This document shows positions 1 to 4,786 of a DNA stretch of 8,198 nucleotides, piece by piece (position 1 is the first letter of the stretch; each line of letters starts with the position of its first letter). The stretch is taken from assembly GCA_021791995.1 (NCBI GenBank), contig JAJYVN010000132.1, forward strand, positions 1 to 8,198, given 5' to 3'. The position numbers were made by a program, and so were the translations under genes. The notes beneath the pieces were generated by a model that was not told the DNA's origin, ran no database searches, and worked only from the letters and a program-made list of their open reading frames with translations. This DNA comes from Bacillota bacterium (GTDB lineage: Bacteria; Bacillota; Sulfobacillia; RBS10-35; JAJYVN01).

Positions 1-1
1 C

Positions 2-562
2 AACAACGGTAGCGAGCGTAGAATACGCAAGGGCGTGCAATGGAGGAAGAAAAGCCTCGGGACCCGTAGTGCCGATGGCGCTGCCTTCGCCCTGCGGATG
101 CTCACGGTCACCGATACCTGTCGACCGCAGGGACGCTCGCCGCTGACCTATCTCACCGAAGCAGCTGAGGCCCTGCGCGCGGGCACCCCGGCCCCGTCGC
201 TCCTCCCGGAGGTGCCAGAGCCGGTGGCCAAGGATGCGACAGACCTCCGCGCAACCACACCTCCACCGCCGTCCACTCCGAGCACCGCTGCAGCCGCCGA
301 CGCACCTGCACCAACCCAGGCTCCAGAGCCCTGCCTGGATCCGATCCTCCCGCCCGATCCGGCCGGCGCACCGCCTATGGGTGCGGCCCCTGTCCCCGAC
401 CCGCTGCAGCCGGCGGCATCAGCCGATACCGATCCGACCCTGGACGATATCCCGATCCCTGCGGCCCCGTGCGCTCGGACGTTGCGTGGGTCCACCGCCT
501 CCCGCCGCGGTCCCAACAGCACCGTCGCCCGCTTGGTCCTACCTCGGGTCGCCTCTCCGTAG
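2..562 (+). CDS. tnpC: IS66-family transposase, C-terminal fragment with Pro/Ala-rich tail
   Basis: DDE transposase of the IS66 type, cut by the left window edge; the frame is open from position 2. The first visible residues, NNGSERRIRK, correspond to the conserved region with the third catalytic acidic residue (NNxxER). They are followed by VQWRKKSLGTRSADGAAF, LTVTDTCRPQGRSPLTYLTEA and PAPSLLP, which match the usual C-terminal pattern of IS66 transposases (one mobile segment, a 'TCRxQGR' helix, a 'PxxLLP' end). Family homology ends near position 210. The frame continues for about 118 codons to a TAG at 560-562, through a tail rich in proline, alanine and aspartate that I do not recognise from the family. 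The tail may be a genuine lineage-specific extension, or read-through into the 3' region of the IS after loss of the normal stop. A GTG at 35 is open but internal to the homology, so it is not the real start. Confidence 0.82.
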   Translation, partial: NNGSERRIRKGVQWRKKSLGTRSADGAAFALRMLTVTDTCRPQGRSPLTYLTEAAEALRAGTPAPSLLPEVPEPVAKDATDLRATTPPPPSTPSTAAAADAPAPTQAPEPCLDPILPPDPAGAPPMGAAPVPDPLQPAASADTDPTLDDIPIPAAPCARTLRGSTASRRGPNSTVARLVLPRVASP

Positions 563-796
563 CCGCCATGCGGATCGGTCACCGGTACACACCAGCCCCC
601 GGCGCCTGGTCTGCGACCGCGCGCCCGCTCTGGTGTGTCTTGCTCCCACCGTACCACGATCACTGCCGATCCGACTCGCCAGCCCCCGCTGTGGCGCCCT
701 TCCTCCCCTCACGCCCGACCCTCCCGCTTGCCCGCCGATCAGCACTCGCCCCGGCCCACATCTCGACCGCCAACCACCCCTCCCAACCGTCACCGA
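563..796. other. Non-coding 3' region of the IS66 element
   Basis: Between the transposase stop and the terminal repeat I see no recognisable gene. The + strand is strongly C-rich and G-poor, especially from about 660 to 800. Such composition keeps several frames open on both strands without any protein-like pattern. The - strand frame open here is simply the read-through of the interrupted IS1634 transposase into the IS66 end. Confidence 0.6.
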
Positions 797-817
797 ATCC
801 TCCCCCTGAACGCTTAC
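797..817. repeat. Probable right terminal inverted repeat of the IS66 element
   Basis: The + strand runs into CCCCCTGAACGCTTAC and ends at 817. Read inward on the - strand this is GTAAGCGTTCAGGGGG, beginning with the GTAA typical of IS66-family ends. The outer boundary coincides to the base with the point where IS1634 transposase homology ends: the codon for the last matching residue (Arg) is 818-820. The inner boundary is approximate, because the partner repeat is not in the window. Confidence 0.7.
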
Positions 818-825
818 CCGTTGGT
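818..825. repeat. Predicted 8-bp target-site duplication (one copy)
   Basis: CCGTTGGT directly abuts the IS66 end. IS66-family insertions usually duplicate 8 bp of target, so this octamer is the expected right copy. The left copy would lie outside the window. This is an inference from family behaviour and not an observed repeat. Confidence 0.4.
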
Positions 826-1978
826 AGCGGAACTCACCCGCACCGATGACACACTCAAAGTGCTTGGCAACCTTGTCGTGGTTCTTGATCCGGCCCAAGG
901 TTTCGGCGATCTTCTCTGGACGTTTGAGGCGCCCGTTACGTACGCGCAGGGAGAGCCGTTCCAGCATCTTCTCAGTCGCCGCCATGAGCGCCTCACGATG
1001 CTTGACCCGTTCCTCCGCGAGCAGCGGATTGCGGCAGACCACAAGACGTTCCCCGGGAAACTCCGGAGAGTGGATCTCCGCGAGGTCCCGTTCATCGAAG
1101 ATGGACAGAGGGACCAGGCCCTGGCCGGCCAGGGCCTGGATCTCCTTGGACCGCAGCGCACTGAGCCAATCAATGCCTCCGCGCTCCCGCAGCACCTCGA
1201 TACGCGCACTGGTGAGCATCCCTCGGTCCCCAACGAGGACCACCCGCCCCAATGGAAAGCGATCCTTGATCTTCTGCAGTTGAATATCCACCGTCTTGGG
1301 ATCCGCCGTGTTGCCTGGGAACACCTCGATCGCAACCGGTCGCCCCTCGGCATCGGTGAGCAAGCCATCGTTGATCTGGCGTTTGCCTTGCTTGCGATCA
1401 CGGTTATGACCAAAGGCGGCCAGGGCACAATGGGTGCCCTCCACGTAGCTGGAACTGAGGTCGTAAAGCACCATGCTGCCCCCGTGGAGATGACGACGGG
1501 CGAGGACACGCTCGATATGGCCCTGCCGTTCGATCAGCCAATCCAGCGCCTTGTACACATCCTCTGGGCTGGCCGCGGCGACGACGGGATTGTCCATCAA
1601 CGTGGTGGTCTGCCACCACCGGGTGGTGGCGAGCTTGGTCAATGGCCGAGCGACGCGAGCAACGACCAGAGCGTGTACCAAGTCCCGCTCGGGGCATGGC
1701 TCAGGATCGAGCAATTCCGCCAAGCGTAGTTGATCGGCCATCGCGGCGATGGCCGCCACATGGCCGTGGCTGCGGGTGGCGACGCACTCCAGGGCCTGCT
1801 CTTGCGGGGCGTAGGCGTTGCCGCGGAGGATATCCCGGAGGATGAACACGGCGTCACGTGGGAGGGAGGAGAGGTTGGCGATGGTCTCTTGTTTCACCTT
1901 GCCGTCTTCGCGATAGCTTCTGCGAAGGAGAAAGGAACTGTACGTGCGGTCTTTCTATTGCTTCTTGACCTCGGCCAC
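818..1978 (-). pseudogene. IS1634-family transposase, interrupted by IS66 and carrying an in-frame stop
   Basis: DDE transposase of the IS1634 group. From a GTG at 1976-1978 the frame reads VAEVKKQ, then TAG at 1955-1957, then KDRTYSSFLLRRSYREDGKVKQETIANLS and onward. The N-terminal pattern (AEVKKQ, SYREDGKVK, ANLS) is typical of the family and continues straight through the stop, so the TAG is a disabling mutation. A GTG at 1897 could restart 360 native codons. Counted from there, the first two catalytic acids are visible: Asp146 (LYDLSSSYVEG) and Asp224 (VLVGDRGM), together with the RQGHIERVLARRHL and GNTADPKT stretches. Native sequence ends at Arg360 (EFRYQR), codon 818-820. The third catalytic acid and roughly the last third of a usual 550-600 residue protein are missing. 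The open frame runs on to 539, but those 92 codons are IS66 end sequence. No active product is expected. Confidence 0.85.
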
Positions 1979-2011
1979 GTATAGCCCGCTGAGTTTCTTG
2001 CCTATGCGAGG

Positions 2012-2041
2012 AGTATACACCCGCTGGGATGTCCGCGGCAA
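2012..2041 (-). promoter_or_regulatory. Possible sigma-70-type promoter of the IS1634 transposase
   Basis: Read on the - strand, TTGCCG (2041-2036) is followed after 18 bp by TATACT (2017-2012), a good -35/-10 pair. It sits about 34 bp upstream of the probable transposase start at 1978. Its position just inside the expected element end suits a transposase promoter. It is identified by pattern only. Confidence 0.4.
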
Positions 2042-2191
2042 GTCTTTTGGCCACCATTTCTGTCTACATTCAAGGTCCGATTTGGCCGCTTTCCCCTACG
2101 GCTGAGCCAGTCCATCCCACAACGAGCCGCCAAACTTCGGTCGAGATGCAAAGCCGCCACGACATTCGCATCGCCCGAAAAGCCACAGGGT
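2042..2191. other. Non-coding stretch with no recognised feature
   Basis: I see no gene and no strong repeat here. The outer end of the IS1634 element should lie somewhere in this stretch, but I could not place it. Together with the hairpins that follow it forms the roughly 310-bp non-coding gap between the transposase promoter and the PhyH gene. Confidence 0.4.
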
Positions 2192-2228
2192 CCGCATCGA
2201 CACGGCTTGGGTAGCCGTGTCGATGCGG
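2192..2228. repeat. Perfect 16-bp inverted repeat, 5-nt loop
   Basis: Arms CCGCATCGACACGGCT (2192-2207) and AGCCGTGTCGATGCGG (2213-2228) pair without mismatch around the loop TGGGT. No T-run follows on either strand, so it is not a standard intrinsic terminator. It lies downstream of the likely terminator of the oxygenase operon. Its role is unknown: transcription barrier, structured RNA, operator or mobile-element end are all possible. Confidence 0.8.
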
Positions 2229-2244
2229 GCGAGAACCTCTCGCC
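2228..2244. repeat. Short perfect hairpin GGCGAGA-ACC-TCTCGCC
   Basis: A 7-bp stem (2228-2234 with 2238-2244) and a 3-nt loop directly abut the preceding 16-bp hairpin, sharing base 2228. A competing pairing, CCTCT (2236-2240) with AGAGG (2246-2250), overlaps it, so alternative folds are possible. Confidence 0.6.
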
Positions 2245-2263
2245 AAGAGGACCACACGATCCG

Positions 2264-2305
2264 AAAAAACCGGCCGAGACGACGTTTCGTCGTGTCTTTA
2301 CCGGT
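2264..2305 (-). terminator. Likely intrinsic terminator of the P450-PhyH unit
   Basis: On the - strand, GACACGACG (2296-2288), loop AAA and CGTCGTCTC (2284-2276) form a 9-bp stem with one C-C mismatch. An outer stem of ACCGG (2305-2301) with CCGGT (2273-2269) flanks it across a small internal loop. The strand then reads TTTTTT (2269-2264). A GC-rich stem followed by a T-run, downstream of the last gene of the unit, is the classical rho-independent pattern. Only this hairpin in the cluster has a T-run, and only on the - strand. Confidence 0.7.
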
Positions 2306-2315
2306 GCCTAGGGGG

Positions 2316-2349
2316 GCGTTTGCCGGCGGGATAACCCGCCGGCAAACGC
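2316..2349. repeat. Perfect 15-bp hairpin 2 nt after the PhyH stop codon
   Basis: Arms GCGTTTGCCGGCGGG (2316-2330) and CCCGCCGGCAAACGC (2335-2349) pair perfectly around the loop ATAA. On the - strand it begins 2 nt after the PhyH stop (2354-2352). There is no T-run on either side. It may protect the 3' end of the message or assist the terminator about 10 bp further on. Confidence 0.8.
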
Positions 2350-2351
2350 TG

Positions 2352-3125
2352 CTACCGTTCCGCGTCGCGGAATGGCATGTGTTCCCCCGGTCGGAAGCGC
2401 GGTCGCGGCAGGTAGTGATTGATGTCAGGGACGGCCTGGCCGCGCAATAGGAACGCGCAGGGCCAGTCGGGTGTTGTGATACGGGTGGAGGTCGGGATGT
2501 AGCGGATGGTCAGGCCGCAACGGCGCAAGTCGGAGTGGTTGGCCTCCGAGCCATGCACGATGTTGGGATGGTGGACCTCCACCCCGCCCGCCTTCAACAC
2601 GCAGTCCACGGCGCGGCCCACATCGACCAGTGAGGAATCCATTCCCGATCCAAGGACGTTGGGCGTATCACCGCGCGGCTTCATGGGCTGTAACGGCAGG
2701 TGGTGGCTCCCTGGTATCACGCGGAGGCAGCCGTTCTCGGGCAAAGAGTCATCGATGGCCAGCCACAGCGTGACGACTTCCACAGGTTCGAGCGGCCAGT
2801 AGCTACCATCCTGGTGCCAAAGCACCGGCTGTCCGTCATGCGGCGGCTTGCAGATGTAGTGGGAGGCGAAGAGGGCGATGTTCGGTCCAATGAAGGTCTC
2901 CGCGATGTTCAGCAGTCGGTCATCCGAGACAAGTCGGAGCCAGAACGGATCGTTGGCGACCAGTGTGTGCCCGAGTTGCTCGGGGCGGAGGTTGGGGTGG
3001 CGCTGTTGCAGCCACGCCACGTGTTTCTGGGCCTCGCGCACCAGCTCGGGGTCCAGGACGTGGGGGAGGAGCACGTAGCCATCGGCTTCATACTGTTTGC
3101 GAATGACGCCTCGCTCCGCGAGCAT
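2352..3125 (-). CDS. PhyH (phytanoyl-CoA dioxygenase) family Fe(II)/2-oxoglutarate oxygenase
   Basis: A 257-residue cytosolic protein of the PhyH superfamily, which hydroxylates diverse small molecules using O2 and 2-oxoglutarate. The iron-binding triad is visible: His104 and Asp106 in WHQDGSYWPL, and the distal His191 in HHPNIVHGSEAN. Arg202, eleven residues after the distal His, fits the 2-oxoglutarate carboxylate-binding arginine. Other family signatures are the N-terminal YEADGYVLLPHVLDPE, and LRVIPGSHH at about 134-142. The length is within the usual 250-300 range and the protein looks intact. It starts with ATG, preceded by GAGGGGG about 8 nt upstream. It lies 81 bp downstream of the P450 gene on the same strand and is the last gene before the terminator hairpins, so co-transcription is likely. 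The substrate cannot be read from the sequence; the family includes fatty-acyl, ectoine and secondary-metabolite hydroxylases. Confidence 0.9.
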   Translation of the reverse strand: MLAERGVIRKQYEADGYVLLPHVLDPELVREAQKHVAWLQQRHPNLRPEQLGHTLVANDPFWLRLVSDDRLLNIAETFIGPNIALFASHYICKPPHDGQPVLWHQDGSYWPLEPVEVVTLWLAIDDSLPENGCLRVIPGSHHLPLQPMKPRGDTPNVLGSGMDSSLVDVGRAVDCVLKAGGVEVHHPNIVHGSEANHSDLRRCGLTIRYIPTSTRITTPDWPCAFLLRGQAVPDINHYLPRPRFRPGEHMPFRDAER

Positions 3126-3133
3126 ACCAAAGT

Positions 3134-3140
3134 CCCCCTC
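3134..3140 (-). promoter_or_regulatory. Ribosome binding site of the PhyH gene
   Basis: GAGGGGG on the - strand ends 8 nt before the ATG at 3125. This strong match supports the chosen start. Confidence 0.6.
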
Positions 3141-3206
3141 ATCGTTCGCTGCGGAATCCGTTCGCGCGTCGTGCCGGCACTCCTGCGCACCAAGGTGAGG
3201 GAATGG

Positions 3207-4556
3207 CTAGCGTAGGCGCGGGACCAGCCGCATACGCGTGCCACGCAGGGGCCGCAGGGTAATGTGTGGCTCGAGCACCAGCCGCTGGCCCGGGACGAGC
3301 TCTGGGACGTAGTGCTGAAGGATCCGGGCCAGGATGAGTCGGAGTTCCTGTTGCGCGAAGGGCATGCCGATGCAGGTGCGGGGACCACCACCGAAGGGGA
3401 AGTAAGTGTACGGGATGATGTTCTGGCCGCCCTGCTCGTGGGGTAGCCAACGGTCGGGGCGGAAGGCGAGCGGGTCGGGCCAGTAACGGGGCATGCGGTG
3501 CATTACCCACTGGCTGGCGATGGCAAAGGAACGCGCCGGCAGTCGGAAGTTGCCGATTGCGTCGTCGGCAACGGCGCGCCGACCGATAATCCATGCCGGT
3601 GGGTAGAGGCGGAGAGATTCACGGGTGAAGCGGTCGAGCGCGGGGAGGCGGGGGAGGTCGTCGAGGACCACGTCCCGATTGCCCAATTCGGCCGCCAGTT
3701 CCTGCAACAGCGGTGTGCTGGCGGAGGCATGGGTGCTGAAAAGATAGAAGGCAAAGGCCAGGGCATTGGCCGTGGTCTCGTGCCCGGCTGCCAAAAATGT
3801 CATGGCATGGTCCCGAACCTGCTCATCGCGCATGCCGGCTTGCACGAGGCTCGAGATAATGTCCCCCGGGATCGCCTGCTGGCGGCGCTGGGTGATGCGG
3901 GCGTAAATCTGCTCGTCGAGGAAGGCCCGCGCCCGTTGCATCTGACCATAGGCGGTGATCGGGAGATCCCACTTGGGGCGCGGAACGCCGATCACGGTCA
4001 GCGGTCGATAGCGGATGATGCGCGAGAAGGCATCGCCGAACGCAGCACTTTCGTGGCGTAAATCCAGGCCGAAGAAGGCCTGTGCAGCGATGCCAAGGGT
4101 GAGGCGTTGCATCTCATGGCGGAAGGAGACCTCGGTGTTTGGTTTCCAGCGATGCAACATCGTGTCGGTGTGATCCAGCATGATGGCCGCGTATGACTCA
4201 ACCTGTCGACGGGAGAAGGAAGGCTGCACGAGCGCTCGGTCGTGTCGATGGGTCTCGCCATCGATGTTGAGTAGGCCATCGCCTAAAAACTCCATCGCGG
4301 AGCGATTAATGTCGCGGCTGTGGTAGTTGCTCGCATGGGCAACAAGGAGTTGTTCCACATACGCGGGATCCGAAAGAAGGAATAGGCGGCGCCGGCTGCC
4401 CATGGGGAGGGTGACGATGTCGCCGAATTGTTGCTGCATGCGGGTTAAAAAGCTCAACGGGTCGACGCGATAGGCGGGGCCCACGCCAACGAACGGCCAG
4501 CCGCGCGGCCCCGGCGCCTGGCGTTGGGAATCGATCTCCTCCGCTCGCACGTACAA
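3207..4556 (-). CDS. Cytochrome P450
   Basis: A 449-residue heme monooxygenase, complete by length. All P450 signatures are visible. These are the I-helix oxygen-binding motif AGHETT (257-262), the ExxR pair Glu313/Arg316 (ESLR) in the K helix, the FRPDRW motif (365-370), and the heme loop FPFGGGPRTCIG with the cysteine ligand Cys395. The N-terminus has a PGPRGWPFVG proline-rich entry but no membrane anchor, so it should be soluble. The heme-loop style resembles bacterial members related to the CYP102/CYP4-like or CYP175-like groups more than the classical three-component camphor type; that is an impression only. No ferredoxin or reductase gene is in view. The start is TTG at 4554-4556, chosen because AAAGGAGG ends 8 nt upstream; a GTG two codons later would be 14 nt away. 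It is transcribed toward the PhyH gene and probably shares its message and substrate. Confidence 0.93.
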   Translation of the reverse strand: MYVRAEEIDSQRQAPGPRGWPFVGVGPAYRVDPLSFLTRMQQQFGDIVTLPMGSRRRLFLLSDPAYVEQLLVAHASNYHSRDINRSAMEFLGDGLLNIDGETHRHDRALVQPSFSRRQVESYAAIMLDHTDTMLHRWKPNTEVSFRHEMQRLTLGIAAQAFFGLDLRHESAAFGDAFSRIIRYRPLTVIGVPRPKWDLPITAYGQMQRARAFLDEQIYARITQRRQQAIPGDIISSLVQAGMRDEQVRDHAMTFLAAGHETTANALAFAFYLFSTHASASTPLLQELAAELGNRDVVLDDLPRLPALDRFTRESLRLYPPAWIIGRRAVADDAIGNFRLPARSFAIASQWVMHRMPRYWPDPLAFRPDRWLPHEQGGQNIIPYTYFPFGGGPRTCIGMPFAQQELRLILARILQHYVPELVPGQRLVLEPHITLRPLRGTRMRLVPRLR

Positions 4557-4564
4557 AACGGGCG

Positions 4565-4572
4565 CCTCCTTT
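4565..4572 (-). promoter_or_regulatory. Ribosome binding site deciding the TTG start of the P450
   Basis: AAAGGAGG on the - strand is a near-perfect Shine-Dalgarno sequence ending 8 nt before the TTG at 4556. This spacing favours TTG over the GTG two codons downstream. Confidence 0.7.
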
Positions 4573-4771
4573 GTGTGGCGACCCTTGGTGGACGTCCGCG
4601 CCGCTTCTGGTGGAGCGATGCAATGCTATGGTTCGCGCTTTTGTGGCGGGCTCCTCCGAACTCCGCTTGCGTCATTCCCGGCGACCGGGTCGGGGGGCCC
4701 AAACCGGAAGGGAGAACGGGAGGAAACGGGTGGTCCTTCGCGAAAGGCCACATGAACGGGATCACGCGGGC

Positions 4772-4777
4772 AAGGGG
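4772..4777 (+). promoter_or_regulatory. Ribosome binding site of the alpha-mannosidase
   Basis: AAGGGG lies 9 nt before the TTG at 4787. A TGA at 4781-4783, in the same frame just upstream, rules out an earlier start. Confidence 0.5.
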
Positions 4778-4786
4778 CTATGACAA

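Larger units (their letters stand above)
1..817 (+). mobile_element. Right-hand part of an IS66-family insertion sequence
   Basis: This segment is read as the 3' end of an IS66-family element whose left part lies beyond position 1. Two independent signs agree. The open frame from position 2 resembles the C-terminus of IS66 TnpC transposases. The segment ends at 811-817 in CGCTTAC, which read inward is GTAAGCG, matching the GTAA start known for IS66-family terminal repeats. Immediately beyond 817, homology to a different transposase (IS1634 family, - strand) begins in mid-gene, which is what an insertion boundary looks like. IS66 elements usually make 8-bp target duplications, so 818-825 (CCGTTGGT) should recur at the unseen left end. 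The left repeat is outside the window, so the inverted-repeat pairing cannot be checked here. Confidence 0.8.
818..2041 (-). mobile_element. IS1634-family element, promoter-proximal remnant
   Basis: The remnant spans the interrupted transposase gene and its apparent promoter. Its left limit here is the IS66 insertion point. Its right limit is uncertain: I could not identify the outer terminal repeat, which should lie a little upstream of the promoter, somewhere between about 2041 and 2190. The rest of the element should be found on the far side of the IS66 copy. Confidence 0.65.
4557..4786. promoter_or_regulatory. Divergent intergenic region between the P450 and alpha-mannosidase genes
   Basis: These 230 bp separate two genes transcribed away from each other, so both promoters are expected here. 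I could not pick a convincing -35/-10 pair for either direction. The stretch holds a short CCCGG/CCGGG inverted repeat (4677-4689) and a G-rich run near 4690-4735, neither clearly an operator. Confidence 0.45.

Noticed and set aside
148..663. - strand open frame of 171 codons over the IS66 region
   Set aside because: It is a Gly/Arg/Ala-rich shadow of the Pro/Ala-rich + strand frame and has no recognisable motif.
635..1729. Long + strand open frame (364 codons) across the IS1634 transposase
   Set aside because: It is antisense to clear transposase homology; its translation shows no protein-family pattern and its openness follows from GC-rich codon bias on the other strand.
2316..2349. Perfect hairpin after PhyH as a stand-alone intrinsic terminator
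   Set aside because: No T-run follows on either strand; the next hairpin, with T6, fits a terminator better.
3171..3180. 10-bp palindrome GTGCCGGCAC between the P450 and PhyH genes as an operator
   Set aside because: A single short palindrome in GC-rich DNA is not unexpected and no promoter is visible beside it.
3498..4061. + strand open frame of 187 codons over the P450
   Set aside because: It is antisense to the P450 I-helix and K-helix regions, with no motif of its own.
4780..4782. ATG as an alternative start of the mannosidase
   Set aside because: It is in a different frame from the GH38 reading frame, and a stop at 4781-4783 closes the correct frame just upstream of the TTG.
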